DNA from: CAZCGA01 sp964498075
GTDB taxonomy: Bacteria > Desulfobacterota > Binatia > HRBIN30
Length of the DNA stretch: 64,000 nt
Assembly: GCA_964498075.1 (NCBI GenBank)
Contig: CAZCGA010000019.1
Location: 5,051-69,050, forward strand
Direction: 5' to 3'
Position numbers and translations under genes: made by a program. The stretch's first letter is position 1. Each line of letters starts with the position of its first letter. The notes below the pieces were generated by a model that did not search any database, was not told where the DNA came from, and was given only the letters and a program-made list of their open reading frames with translations. This document shows positions 18,391 to 26,905 of this stretch, in pieces.

Positions 18391-19611
18391 TCACACTGCG
18401 GCTTGCGCAACCGCTACGCGACGCTGCGGGCGTGAGGCGGTTTCGATGGCGCGCTTCAACGCCTCGGCGCGGTCGGAACGCTCCCACGTGAAGAAGGGGC
18501 CTTCGGGCGCTCGGCCGAAATGGCCGTAGGCGGCGGTGCGCTGGTAGATCGGCCGCTTCAGATCGAGGCAGCGGATGATGCCCGCCGGCTTCAGCTCGAA
18601 GTGCTCGCGCACCAGTGCTGCCAGCCGGTCGTTCGGCACCACACCGGTATCGAAGGTGTCGACCAACACGGAGGTGGGCTCGGCCACGCCGATGGCGTAG
18701 GAGAGCTGCACTTCACACTTCGTGGCCAAACCGGCGGCGACAATATTCTTGGCGATATAGCGCGCCATGTAGGCGGCGCTGCGGTCCACCTTGCTCGGGT
18801 CCTTGCCCGAGAAGGCGCCGCCGCCGTGACGGCCGTAGCCGCCGTAGGTGTCGACGATGATCTTGCGGCCGGTCAAGCCGCAGTCGCCAACCGGACCACC
18901 GACGACGAAACGGCCGGTCGGATTGACGTGAATCTTCATGCGCGGATCGAAGTACTCCTGCGGTACCACCTTCTTGATCACCTCTTCGACGATCACCTCG
19001 CGCAGGGTCTCGTATTTCACGTCGGGGCTGTGCTGGGAGGAGACGACGACGGTGTCGACGCGACGCGGCCGACCGTCGCTGTACTCGACGGTGACTTGCG
19101 ACTTCGCGTCGGGACGCAGGAACGGGTACGCGCCGCTCTTACGGATCTTGGAGAGTTGCCGGCACAGGTCGTGCGCCACCACGATGGGCAGCGGCATCAG
19201 CTCCGGCGTCTCGTCACAGGCGAAGCCGAACATTAGGCCCTGGTCCCCGGCCCCCTGCTCCTTGTGCAGGCCTTCGCCCTCGGTGACCCCCTGGGAGATG
19301 TCCGGCGACTGGCGCTCGATGGCGATCATGACCGCGCAGGTATCGGCGTCGAAGCCGACCTCCGAAGACGTGTACCCGATGTCGCGCACGGTGCGGCGGA
19401 CGACCTCGGTGTAGTTGATCTGGGCTTTCGTGGTGATCTCGCCGGCGACGACGACCATGCCGGTCTTGCAGAGGCTTTCGCAGGCCACCCGGCTATCGGG
19501 GTCTTGCTCCAGAAGCGCATCCAGGATGCCGTCGGAAATCTGATCGCACATCTTGTCCGGGTGTCCCTCGGACACCGATTCCGAGGTGAACAGGAAATCT
19601 TGCAGAGCCAT
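18391..19611 (-). CDS. metK: S-adenosylmethionine synthetase
   Basis: 406 residues, close to the usual bacterial length of 380-400. Signature motifs are SEGHPDK (residues 14-20), GAGDQGLMFG (120-129) and GGGAFSGKDPSKVDRSAAY. The enzyme makes SAM from methionine and ATP. A strong AAGGAGA ribosome-binding site lies just before the ATG at 19609-19611. It is the last gene of the minus-strand cluster that begins with lptC; the roughly 100-base gap after ptsH leaves room for its own promoter. No SAM riboswitch fold was recognised upstream. Confidence 0.97.
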   Translation of the reverse strand: MALQDFLFTSESVSEGHPDKMCDQISDGILDALLEQDPDSRVACESLCKTGMVVVAGEITTKAQINYTEVVRRTVRDIGYTSSEVGFDADTCAVMIAIERQSPDISQGVTEGEGLHKEQGAGDQGLMFGFACDETPELMPLPIVVAHDLCRQLSKIRKSGAYPFLRPDAKSQVTVEYSDGRPRRVDTVVVSSQHSPDVKYETLREVIVEEVIKKVVPQEYFDPRMKIHVNPTGRFVVGGPVGDCGLTGRKIIVDTYGGYGRHGGGAFSGKDPSKVDRSAAYMARYIAKNIVAAGLATKCEVQLSYAIGVAEPTSVLVDTFDTGVVPNDRLAALVREHFELKPAGIIRCLDLKRPIYQRTAAYGHFGRAPEGPFFTWERSDRAEALKRAIETASRPQRRVAVAQAAV

Positions 19612-19709
19612 ATTTTCTCCTTCGCGCGTATCGCTGGATTGCTGCCCCTAGCCGGTCAGCGACCCGGTTCAAGACACATATTACAGGGATCGTATCACGG
19701 TCAAGGACG

Positions 19710-20009
19710 TTATTCCTCATTGAACTTCTCGTCAACGAGGCGCTCGATAGCTTCCAGGGCCGGTCCGGCCTGAGGCCCCGCGACGGCCACTTCAATGTAG
19801 GACCCCTGGGCGGCGGCCAGCATCATCAGGCCGATGATGCTCTTGCCGTTCACCGTCTGCCCGTCCTTGGTGATGGTGATGTCGGCGTCGAACTGCGACG
19901 CGACCTGCACCAGCTGGGCGGCGGCGCGCGCATGCAAGCCGAGCCGGTTCTTGATCTCCAGCTGCTTCGACAACTCCGGCGGGCTCGTGGGCAGATCGGG
20001 TGGCGTCAT
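19710..20009 (-). CDS. ptsH: HPr-family phosphocarrier protein
   Basis: 99 residues. The active-site histidine is H26 in RLGLHARAA and the regulatory serine is S57 in GKSIIGLMMLAA. A 14-residue N-terminal extension precedes the normal HPr start. Placed next to EIIA-Ntr (ptsN) and rpoN, it likely serves the nitrogen PTS regulatory phosphorelay rather than sugar uptake. No HPr kinase gene is in the cluster, although the serine motif is preserved. Confidence 0.93.
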   Translation of the reverse strand: MTPPDLPTSPPELSKQLEIKNRLGLHARAAAQLVQVASQFDADITITKDGQTVNGKSIIGLMMLAAAQGSYIEVAVAGPQAGPALEAIERLVDEKFNEE

Positions 20010-20017
20010 GGGGTGTC

Positions 20018-20479
20018 TCAGTACTTCTCATCTTCTTCACGGATGCTCCGATACAGCTCGCTGCGGTCGGCGGCGTCGATCAATTGCTTGCGAAACGACG
20101 AGTCCTTCAAGAGCCGGGAGACCCGCGCCAGGGCTTTGAGATGTTGGCCGACCGAGTCTTCCGGTGCGACCAGGAGGAAGAACAGTTTGGTTGGGTTGCC
20201 GTCGAGCGACTGGAAATCCACCCCTTGGGGATGGCGGCCGAAGGCGCCGAGCACGGCCTTCAGGCCGGGCAGCTTGCCGTGTGGGATGGCGATGCCGTCG
20301 CCGATCGCAGTGCTCCCGAGTCGTTCGCGTTCCCACAGCACGTCGCTCAGACGCTGCGCGTCGATCTCGGAGTGCTCGGCGGCCATGTGCTCGGCCAACT
20401 CCCGCAGCACCGCGTCCTTGGTGCGGCCCGTGAGGGCAGGGATCACCAGGGCTTCGGGGAGGATGTCGAGGATCTTCAT
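20018..20479 (-). CDS. ptsN: PTS EIIA domain protein of the fructose/nitrogen type
   Basis: 153 residues. The phosphorylated histidine is H67 in IAIPHGKL. The EIIA-2 fold pattern (LLVAPEDSVGQHLKALARVSRLL) is clear. It receives phosphate from HPr/NPr and regulates potassium transport and other targets in proteobacteria. That is noteworthy because this window also carries a Kdp-type potassium locus. The hprK and rapZ genes often found beside it are absent. Confidence 0.93.
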   Translation of the reverse strand: MKILDILPEALVIPALTGRTKDAVLRELAEHMAAEHSEIDAQRLSDVLWERERLGSTAIGDGIAIPHGKLPGLKAVLGAFGRHPQGVDFQSLDGNPTKLFFLLVAPEDSVGQHLKALARVSRLLKDSSFRKQLIDAADRSELYRSIREEDEKY

Positions 20480-20531
20480 GGGGCGGTGCCCGCGGTCGCA
20501 GAAACGAACTGTGTGCGAGCCGTGTTTCGAC

Positions 20532-21056
20532 TCACGAGGGCTCCGGCTCGATCAAGCCGTAGTTCCCATCCTTGCGCCGGTAGAGCACGTTGAGGCTTTC
20601 GTTGGCGGCGTTCTTGAAGAGGAGGAAGTCGTTCTTGAGCAGCTTGAGCTGCATCACCGCCTCGCCTACGGACATCGGCTTCACGAGCACGCGCTGCGTG
20701 CGGATGATGCCGCCGGTGCGCCGGCGTTCCACGACGGGGGCAGTCTTCTCGGCGGCGCTGTTCCCGCCCTTGTGATCTTTGACTTTGGCGACGTGCTTCT
20801 TCACCTGGCGCTCGATCTTGCTCATGGCGACATCGATCGCCGAGTAAAGATCCCCGGTCTCCTCAGTGGCGGTGACGTCGAGGTGATTGGCGCGCAGCTG
20901 CACTTCGGCAATGTGGCGATGCTTCACCACCGAGAGGGTGACGTGCGCCTCGATCGGGCGGCGCAGGAACTTGTGGATGCGTTGCACCTTGTCTTCGGCG
21001 TGCTTGCGGAGGCCTTCGGTCGGCTCGACGTGCCGGAAGGTGACCATGACTTGCAT
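20532..21056 (-). CDS. hpf: Ribosome hibernation promoting factor, long form
   Basis: 174 residues: an N-terminal S30AE/YfiA domain (about 1-95, FRHVEPTEGLRKHAEDKV) and a C-terminal dimerisation domain (about 115-170, RRTGGIIRTQRVLVKPMSVGEAVMQLKLL). Long HPF dimerises 70S ribosomes into 100S particles in stationary phase. It lies 13 bases downstream of rpoN in the same transcription direction. Confidence 0.95.
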   Translation of the reverse strand: MQVMVTFRHVEPTEGLRKHAEDKVQRIHKFLRRPIEAHVTLSVVKHRHIAEVQLRANHLDVTATEETGDLYSAIDVAMSKIERQVKKHVAKVKDHKGGNSAAEKTAPVVERRRTGGIIRTQRVLVKPMSVGEAVMQLKLLKNDFLLFKNAANESLNVLYRRKDGNYGLIEPEPS

Positions 21057-21069
21057 CGCTGTCTCCTCG

Positions 21070-22551
21070 TTAGAAGCCTTGGCGCCGCTTCGACGACGGG
21101 AGGACGTTCATGATCCCGCGGTACTTGGCTACCGTCCGCCGGGCGATGCCCACGTGCTCGGTCGACAACATCTTGGCTATGTGCTGGTCGCTGTACGGGC
21201 GTCGCGGATCCTCCGCGGCGATGATCTCGCGGATGCGGTCCTTGACGCTCTCCGCCGAGACTTCCTCGCCGTCGGTGCCTTGCAGGCTGGAGGTGAAGAA
21301 ATATTTCAACTCGTAGGTGCCCTGCGGGGTATGCACGTACTTGTTGGCGGTTGCGCGGCTGACCGTCGACTCGTGCATGCCGATGTCCATGGCGACGTCT
21401 TTGAGCACCAGCGGCTTCAGGGCGGCGACGCCCTTGTCGAAGAACTCGCACTGAAAGCGGACGATGCTTTGCGTCACCAGGTACAGGGTGCGCTGCCGTT
21501 GCTGGATGCTCTTGATCAGCCAGGCGGCGGCCCGCATCTTCTCCTGGACGTAGCGCTTCGCCTCGCCCGTGCCGGAATCGGAGAGCACCTGGCGATAGAA
21601 GTTGCTGACGCGCAAGCGCGGCAAGCCGTCGTCATTGAGGGTGACGACCAAGTCTTCTCCGATCTTCTGCACGAACACGTCCGGGGTGATGTAGCGGATG
21701 TCACCTTCACCGAAGTTGCGGCCCGGCTTCGGCTCGAGCTTGGCGATATAATGGGCGGCGGCGACCACCTCTTCCATCGGCGCTCCCAGCTCACGGACGA
21801 TCCTATCGTAGCGTTTGCTCTCCAGCAGGCCGAGGTGGTCACGCACGATCGCCGCGGCAACGGAGTCCTCCTTGCCATCGTTGCGCAGCTGCAGCAGCAG
21901 ACACTCGCGCAAGTCGCGCGCCCCCACGCCGGGCGGGTCCAACCCCTGGATGCGTTTCAAGGCGCGCTCCACGATGTCGAAGTCCTGCCCGCTCTGGAAG
22001 GCGATGTCCTCGATCGGCAACTGCAGGTATCCCTCCTTGTCCATGTTGCCGATGATCAACGCGGCGACCGACTCCTCCACCGGACCGATGTCGGTCATGC
22101 GCAGCTGCCAGATGAGGTTCTCGGGCAGCGACTGAGCGCGCACCAAGGTGTTCTCCAGGGCGGACCGCTTGTCCTCATCGTAGTCCGCCGAGGTCGCCGA
22201 GGAGCCGTGCCAGTCGTTGCGATAGTTGTCGAGGTACTCCTTCCAGTCGATCTCCCCCATGCGTTCGCTGGGCTCGACCTCGGTGGTGGTTTCCCGTTGC
22301 TCGAGCGGTGCTTCCGGCCACTCCTCGGCGCCGTTGCCGCTGGACTCCAGGGGCTCTTCGGTGCGCGGACGCTCTTCCTCCTCCTGCTGGTCGACGCCTT
22401 CTTCGAGGGTGGGATTCTGGGCCAGCTCCTCGTCGATGAGCGTCTCGAGCTCCATACGCGACACTTGGAGGATCTTGATCGCCTGCCGCAGCTGGGGCGT
22501 CATCACCAGCTGCTGAGAGAGTCTCTGGTAGAGTCTAGTTTCGAGTGCCAT
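21070..22551 (-). CDS. rpoN: RNA polymerase sigma-54 factor
   Basis: 493 residues. Region I is Gln/Leu-rich at the N-terminus (LYQRLSQQLVMTPQLRQAIKILQ), followed by an acidic region II, the core-binding domain, the HTH (LKDVAMDIGMHESTVSRATANKYV) and the RpoN box ARRTVAKYR at residues 470-478. It directs RNA polymerase to -24/-12 promoters and needs activators of the NtrC type, one of which is encoded at 47176. It is the fourth gene of the lptC-first operon. Confidence 0.97.
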   Translation of the reverse strand: MALETRLYQRLSQQLVMTPQLRQAIKILQVSRMELETLIDEELAQNPTLEEGVDQQEEEERPRTEEPLESSGNGAEEWPEAPLEQRETTTEVEPSERMGEIDWKEYLDNYRNDWHGSSATSADYDEDKRSALENTLVRAQSLPENLIWQLRMTDIGPVEESVAALIIGNMDKEGYLQLPIEDIAFQSGQDFDIVERALKRIQGLDPPGVGARDLRECLLLQLRNDGKEDSVAAAIVRDHLGLLESKRYDRIVRELGAPMEEVVAAAHYIAKLEPKPGRNFGEGDIRYITPDVFVQKIGEDLVVTLNDDGLPRLRVSNFYRQVLSDSGTGEAKRYVQEKMRAAAWLIKSIQQRQRTLYLVTQSIVRFQCEFFDKGVAALKPLVLKDVAMDIGMHESTVSRATANKYVHTPQGTYELKYFFTSSLQGTDGEEVSAESVKDRIREIIAAEDPRRPYSDQHIAKMLSTEHVGIARRTVAKYRGIMNVLPSSKRRQGF

Positions 22552-22556
22552 GACTC

Positions 22557-23303
22557 TTACAGCGTAAAGCGCTCCCCCAGATAGAGTTCCCGGGCGCGAC
22601 GGCTGCCGGCGATTTCTTGCGGCGTGCCCTCCTCAAGCACTGCGCCCTCGTTGAGGATGTAAGCACGGTCGCAGATGCCCAAGGTCTCGCGCACATTGTG
22701 GTCCGTAATGAGTATCCCAATCCTTCGCTCCTTCAGCTGTGCCACGATGCTCTGGATATCCAGAATAGCAAGCGGATCGATTCCTGCAAAAGGTTCGTCG
22801 AGGAGCATGAAGGCCGGGGAGGTCACCAGGGCGCGGGTGATCTCGACGCGGCGGCGCTCGCCGCCGGACAGCGAGTACGCTTTGCTCTTGGCCAGGTGGG
22901 CGATACTGAGCTCTTCGAGCAGCAGCGCCAGCCGCTCGCGGCGCTCGTCGCGCGTCAGGTCCAACGTTTCGAGGATGGCAAGGATGTTCTCCTCCACGGT
23001 CAGCTTGCGAAACACCGATGGCTCTTGAGGCAGGTAGCTGATGCCCTTGCGGGCGCGCATGAACATCGGGTCGCCGGTGAGGTCCATGCCGTTGAGCTGC
23101 ACGCAGCCGCGGTCCGGGCGGATCAGTCCGACAATGGCGTAGAAGGTGGTCGTCTTGCCGGCGCCGTTGGGCCCGAGCAGACCGACCACTTCGCCGGCAT
23201 GCACCTCGAGCGAGACGTCGCGCAGTATCTCACGGCCCCCGAGGCGCTTGCAGAGGCTCTCGGCGCGCAGCATCCCCTGCCCGTCACTGCCGTTGCGGCT
23301 CAC
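22557..23303 (-). CDS. lptB: LPS export ABC transporter ATP-binding protein
   Basis: 248 residues. Walker A is GPNGAGKT at residues 44-51, the ABC signature is LSGGERRRVEITRAL, and Walker B is FMLLDEPFAGID. It powers extraction of lipopolysaccharide from the inner membrane with LptFG (not in this window). The start overlaps the lptA stop by ATGA (23300-23303), and rpoN follows after five bases. Confidence 0.96.
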   Translation of the reverse strand: MSRNGSDGQGMLRAESLCKRLGGREILRDVSLEVHAGEVVGLLGPNGAGKTTTFYAIVGLIRPDRGCVQLNGMDLTGDPMFMRARKGISYLPQEPSVFRKLTVEENILAILETLDLTRDERRERLALLLEELSIAHLAKSKAYSLSGGERRRVEITRALVTSPAFMLLDEPFAGIDPLAILDIQSIVAQLKERRIGILITDHNVRETLGICDRAYILNEGAVLEEGTPQEIAGSRRARELYLGERFTL

Positions 23304-23947
23304 GGTGCGCCTCCGCCTGCCGCCGGGGTCGGCTCGCCTTTGCCGGGAAACAGCACGGCTTTGACGCGTCCGCTGCCGCCCTCGACGACGCTGCGCTGCT
23401 CATCCAGATAGACAACGACGCGGTCGCCGCTGACTTGATTCGGACCGTCGTGCAGCTCGGCCTTGTCGCTCAACACCGCGGTGCCGCGTGCCTGATCGAA
23501 CACCGCCCGCCCGCCGGTTGCCCAGCGCCCACCTTGCGAGAGCCGGACCTGACCCTGGGCAATCACTTCCTTCACCTGGTTCTCGGCGTGTTCATCGAGC
23601 GAGACGATGAGGGTGTCGCTCTCCAGCTTCATCTCTCCCTGCGTCACTACCACGGTGCCCTTGTAGGTGAGCACGCGCGAGCGGTAATCGAACTCCAACC
23701 CGTCGGCGGTCACCGAGATCGGCTCGCGCGTCGAGGTGAAGGTGAGGGAGTCCAGGAACGCGGCGGGGCTGGCTGGGGTGGGTTTGTCGGCTGGCGGGGC
23801 GCGGGTTGCCGCCCGCGCTTCCTCACCACAGCTGCGACCGGTGGACAGCCCGATCGACGCCACGACCAGCAGAGCCGCCCATGTGTTACAGCGGTGCGTT
23901 GCTGCCTCCTCTTTTTTCCGGGGCCGGCCGCAGCTGCATGGTGACAT
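23300..23947 (-). CDS. lptA: LptA-like periplasmic LPS transport protein (OstA domain)
   Basis: 215 residues. A Cys-containing hydrophobic segment (WAALLVVASIGLSTG) suggests an export signal, followed by a low-complexity Ala/Pro linker. An OstA/LptA beta-jellyroll region follows from about residue 75 (ISVTADGLEFDYRSRVLTYKG) to 195. It would bridge inner and outer membrane in LPS transport. The chosen start overlaps lptC by about 60 bases; a shorter start is possible. Confidence 0.85.
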   Translation of the reverse strand: MSPCSCGRPRKKEEAATHRCNTWAALLVVASIGLSTGRSCGEEARAATRAPPADKPTPASPAAFLDSLTFTSTREPISVTADGLEFDYRSRVLTYKGTVVVTQGEMKLESDTLIVSLDEHAENQVKEVIAQGQVRLSQGGRWATGGRAVFDQARGTAVLSDKAELHDGPNQVSGDRVVVYLDEQRSVVEGGSGRVKAVLFPGKGEPTPAAGGGAP

Positions 23948-24488
23948 GTTGGCGCAGATTCACCCGCTGGGTGTCGACCTGCACCTCCATGCGATCGCCC
24001 TGCAGTTGGACGTCATGCCCGGATATCTCCACCCGCCCCGGTGCGGAGATCACCTGCCGGCGCTGGTCGTAGGTCGCGCGGGCGGTGCGCACGGTGTAGT
24101 CGGCCAGCCGCACCTCGATATTGCCGTTGAGCTCGACGCGCGCGACTTCGCGCCCGTCGAGCACGATGCGCCCCTCCTCGCCGCTGAGACCCACGACCCG
24201 TCCGTCCTTGAGAAAGAGCTCCATCGTCGCGTCGCGTACGACCACGGTCTTGTCCTCATCGACGTACTGGGCATCTTGTGCCGACACCTCCCACACCTTC
24301 CGTCCCTCCTGCACCTTGACGCGGTGGAAGTCCCGGATGTGCTGCGATACGCCGGGGATGAGCTCCAGTTGGTTCGGCACCCAGTCCTGCTGCCGCTGCT
24401 GCCACAGGCTGCGCCCGACGAGAAGCCCGATGGCCAGCAGCAACAGGATCACACTCCCGGCGACGGCAGTACGAAGGCGTTTTCTCAT
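23886..24488 (-). CDS. lptC: LPS export system protein LptC
   Basis: 200 residues from the ATG at 24486-24488; an open frame extends to 24653 but its translation is basic low-complexity sequence. One N-terminal membrane anchor (VAGSVILLLLAIGLLVGRSLW) is followed by a periplasmic beta-rich domain (WEVSAQDAQYVDEDKTVVVRD, YDQRRQVISAPGRVEISGHDVQLQGDRM). It hands LPS to LptA. It is the first gene of the minus-strand operon lptC-lptA-lptB-rpoN-hpf-ptsN-ptsH. Confidence 0.85.
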   Translation of the reverse strand: MRKRLRTAVAGSVILLLLAIGLLVGRSLWQQRQQDWVPNQLELIPGVSQHIRDFHRVKVQEGRKVWEVSAQDAQYVDEDKTVVVRDATMELFLKDGRVVGLSGEEGRIVLDGREVARVELNGNIEVRLADYTVRTARATYDQRRQVISAPGRVEISGHDVQLQGDRMEVQVDTQRVNLRQHVTMQLRPAPEKRGGSNAPL

Positions 24489-24614
24489 AGGCAGGAGCCG
24501 CGTCGATGGGCGCGCGGGGACGAACCTTACCATCGGCAAAACGGCGAGTAAAGGTAAACCAGGACGCCGCCCGCCGCCGCCCCGACCCCGACGCTTGGTG
24601 TCCCTTAATTTTTG

Positions 24615-24644
24615 TTGCACAGGCGCGCGCGCCCGTGCTATGAG
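24615..24644 (+). promoter_or_regulatory. Candidate sigma-70 promoter of the cold-shock gene
   Basis: TTGCAC (24615-24620) and TATGAG (24639-24644) are separated by 18 bases, and a TG dinucleotide precedes the -10 box. This would give an untranslated leader of about 125 bases before the ATG at 24776, similar to the long leaders of cold-shock mRNAs. Confidence 0.45.
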
Positions 24645-24775
24645 GGCGCCCAAGTTTCGAGGCGAAAGGATCCGAGGGGTTATAGGTTACCGGGCGTCCG
24701 GAGGCGTTACCTGCGCTCCAGCTTGAAGCAGCTTTCCCTGAAACACACAGCGCAGCGAAAGGGGGTACAGGCAGT

Positions 24776-24976
24776 ATGGTTCAAGGCACCGTCAAGTGGT
24801 TCAACGGACAGAAGGGCTATGGCTTCATTACCAAGGACGATGGGCAGGACGTCTTTGTGCACTACTCCGCCATTGTCGGCCAGGGCTTCCGCTCGCTAGA
24901 GGAGGGCCAGCGTGTCGAGTTCGAGATCACGCAGGGTCCGAAGGGCTTACAGGCCGCGAACGTCTCGAAACTCTGA
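24776..24976 (+). CDS. cspA: Cold-shock domain protein
   Basis: 66 residues, typical Csp length. RNA-binding motifs RNP1 (KGYGFIT) and RNP2 (VFVHYSAI) are intact, with the conserved start VQGTVKWFNGQKG. It binds single-stranded nucleic acid and melts RNA structure. A GAAAGGGGG site precedes the ATG. The gene stands alone, with its own promoter candidate and a strong terminator. The csp paralog number cannot be assigned, so the symbol is generic. Confidence 0.95.
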   Translation: MVQGTVKWFNGQKGYGFITKDDGQDVFVHYSAIVGQGFRSLEEGQRVEFEITQGPKGLQAANVSKL

Positions 24977-25000
24977 TCCACCCGAGGCAGAGGGACAACA

Positions 25001-25037
25001 GCCTCGGCCCGCGCACCGGGCCGAGGCTTTCTTTTTT
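25001..25037 (+). terminator. Rho-independent terminator of the cold-shock gene
   Basis: A perfect 11-bp stem (GCCTCGGCCCG 25001-25011 with CGGGCCGAGGC 25017-25027) encloses a 5-base loop and is followed by TTTCTTTTTT (25028-25037). It lies 25 bases after the csp stop codon. Confidence 0.95.
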
Positions 25038-25087
25038 CAACATTGCGACATGGCCATCGAAGGCACGGTGCGCACGTTCTTGTCACT

Positions 25088-25495
25088 ATGAGCCTGCCCA
25101 TCGCGACGCGCGGACTGCGACACGTTGCCCTGCGGGTGCGAGACGTGGCGCGCTCCAAGGCGTTCTATGCCGAGGTCTTCGGCATGGAAACGGTCTGGGA
25201 GCCGGATGCGGAGAACTGCTACCTATCGAGCGGCTGTGACAACTTGGCGCTCCATCAGGTGCCGGCCGCGCCGGCTGCGGTGGGGGAGCAGGTGCTCGAC
25301 CACATCGGCTTCATCGTTTCCTCGCCCGAGGCCGTGTGGGCGGCCGCCGAGCAGCTGCGTGCCCGTGCCGTGCCCATCCTCAAAGAGCCGCGCCGACACC
25401 GCGACGGGAGTTGCTCGCTCTACTGCGCCGATCCGGACGGCACGGTCATCCAAATCCTGTTCGAGCCCACGATCAGCCCGCTGAACCTGCGATGA
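25088..25495 (+). CDS. VOC (glyoxalase/dioxygenase) superfamily protein
   Basis: 135 residues from ATG 25088. A vicinal-oxygen-chelate fold is indicated by LRHVALRVRDVARSKAFYAEVFGM, DHIGFIVSS and the terminal CADPDGTVIQILFEP. Candidate metal ligands are His in LRHVAL, His in LDHIGF and Glu in LFEP. The reaction is unknown. Its stop overlaps the start of the phosphatidylcholine synthase gene (ATGA, 25492-25495), so the two are probably cotranslated. Confidence 0.82.
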   Translation: MSLPIATRGLRHVALRVRDVARSKAFYAEVFGMETVWEPDAENCYLSSGCDNLALHQVPAAPAAVGEQVLDHIGFIVSSPEAVWAAAEQLRARAVPILKEPRRHRDGSCSLYCADPDGTVIQILFEPTISPLNLR

Positions 25496-26190
25496 GCGGC
25501 CGGGTGCTAGCGGCGTGGTCCGTGCACTTCTACACCGCCCTCGGCGCGGCGCTCGGCTTCTTCGCGTTGGAGGCCGCGGCGGACGGTCGTTACGGTGTTG
25601 CCTTCGCGTGGATGGCGCTGGCCACGTTCATCGATGCCACCGACGGGACGCTGGCGCGGCGGGTGCGCGTCAAGGAAGTCCTGCCGCACTTCGACGGCTC
25701 CAAGCTCGACGACATCGTCGACTACCTGAACTACGTCGTGGTGCCGGTCGTCATCGCGTATCACGCCGCCTTGATCCCGCACGGCACCGCCGGGCTGGTG
25801 ATCGGTTCGGCGCCGTTGCTGGCGAGCGGGTACGGTTTCTGTCAAACCGACGCCAAGACCGCGGACCACTTCTTCAAAGGCTTCCCGTCGTACTGGAACG
25901 TTGTGGTCTTCTACTTCTACGTGCTGACGACGCCGGTCTGGTTCAACGTCGCGATCCTGATTACCTTCTCCGTGCTGGTGTTCGTGCCGATCCGTTACCT
26001 CTATCCCAGTCGGAATCCGGTGGCCCAGCGGACCACGCATGGCCTGGGGGTCGTTTGGGCGGCCTGCATCGTCGCCTTGCTGGTGCAGTTCCCGGAGCCG
26101 TCGCGCCAGCTGGCGTGGCTGTCGATGTTCTTCCCGATCTACTACTTCGCGGTGTCGTTCCACGTGCACTTCCGCAACCACGCGGCTTGA
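25492..26190 (+). CDS. pcs: Phosphatidylcholine synthase (CDP-alcohol phosphatidyltransferase family)
   Basis: 232 residues with about eight hydrophobic segments. The CDP-alcohol motif appears as DGTLARRV...FDGSKLDDIVDYLNYVVVP, the spacing characteristic of bacterial Pcs, which condenses CDP-diacylglycerol directly with choline. The N-terminal WSVHFYTALGAALG also fits Pcs. The enzyme would sit in the inner membrane and give the cell phosphatidylcholine from exogenous choline. It is translationally coupled to the VOC gene. Confidence 0.88.
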   Translation: MSGRVLAAWSVHFYTALGAALGFFALEAAADGRYGVAFAWMALATFIDATDGTLARRVRVKEVLPHFDGSKLDDIVDYLNYVVVPVVIAYHAALIPHGTAGLVIGSAPLLASGYGFCQTDAKTADHFFKGFPSYWNVVVFYFYVLTTPVWFNVAILITFSVLVFVPIRYLYPSRNPVAQRTTHGLGVVWAACIVALLVQFPEPSRQLAWLSMFFPIYYFAVSFHVHFRNHAA

Positions 26191-26200
26191 GACGGCGTGC

Positions 26201-26755
26201 TCAGTGCGCACCGTATTTGCCGGCCAGGCGTCGTGCCTCGATCTGCACCTCTCGGAGCAGGGATAGCGCTTGCTTCGCGACCGATGCGTCGCGCGTTGCC
26301 CAGACCTCTGCTGCCTTGTGCCCGGCGGCCACCTGGTCGAACGATCCGGCGCCTGCCTTCGCCAACGCGCTGGCGACGGCGACTTCGCCGAAGCTGAGGT
26401 CGGGACCCTTCAGCCGGCGCGTCAGCTCTGCCGCCGAGACTTCGTACACGGTCGACATCGCCTCGATCATGATCTGTGCGCTTCTGCGGTCACTCGTCTT
26501 GTCGTTGAACGAGCGCGCGTAGCGCCTCAAGGCCGCGTCGGGGGAACCACTGCCGGCTTCGAGCTCGGCGGTCGACGGCAAGGCGGTGACTTTGAGGTTC
26601 GGGTCGGTCCGATAGTCGGCCCCGAGCGTCAGCTCCTCCGACTCGGGCACGACGATGAATTGTGTGCGATGCGTGTATGGTGCGCTGGCACAGCCGGCCG
26701 CGAAGAGCAGCAGGGCGGCCACAGTGATCAAGAATCCCTGCGATCGAGGTCCCAC
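26201..26755 (-). CDS. Putative lipoprotein with M48-like N-terminal segment
   Basis: 184 residues. A signal peptide with lipobox (LLLFAAGCAS, Cys22) predicts an outer-membrane or inner-membrane lipoprotein. The stretch after it (THRTQFIVVPESEELTLGADY) resembles the region just before the catalytic domain of M48 metalloproteases, but no HExxH motif follows. The rest is predicted helical. Possibly a remnant or accessory of an M48 family protein; function unknown. Confidence 0.65.
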   Translation of the reverse strand: MGPRSQGFLITVAALLLFAAGCASAPYTHRTQFIVVPESEELTLGADYRTDPNLKVTALPSTAELEAGSGSPDAALRRYARSFNDKTSDRRSAQIMIEAMSTVYEVSAAELTRRLKGPDLSFGEVAVASALAKAGAGSFDQVAAGHKAAEVWATRDASVAKQALSLLREVQIEARRLAGKYGAH

Positions 26756-26905
26756 GCGGGCATTCTAGGGAAGCCCGCCGGGCAACGGAAGTGAGCGCCG
26801 GCGGCGCTGAGAAACCTTCGAAAGGGGGGACCTTTGCTCAACGGTGGCAGGATGCTACGAGCACGATTCACGAACACGACTCACGACTGAACAGGAGGTT
26901 TCGAA

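Noticed and set aside
19612..19709. SAM riboswitch before metK
   Set aside because: Under 100 bases, no SAM-I/SAM-II type conserved core recognised.
19932..22584. Long plus-strand frames (393 and 565 codons) opposite ptsN, hpf and rpoN
   Set aside because: Translation is low-complexity and the minus strand is unambiguous rpoN/hpf/ptsN.
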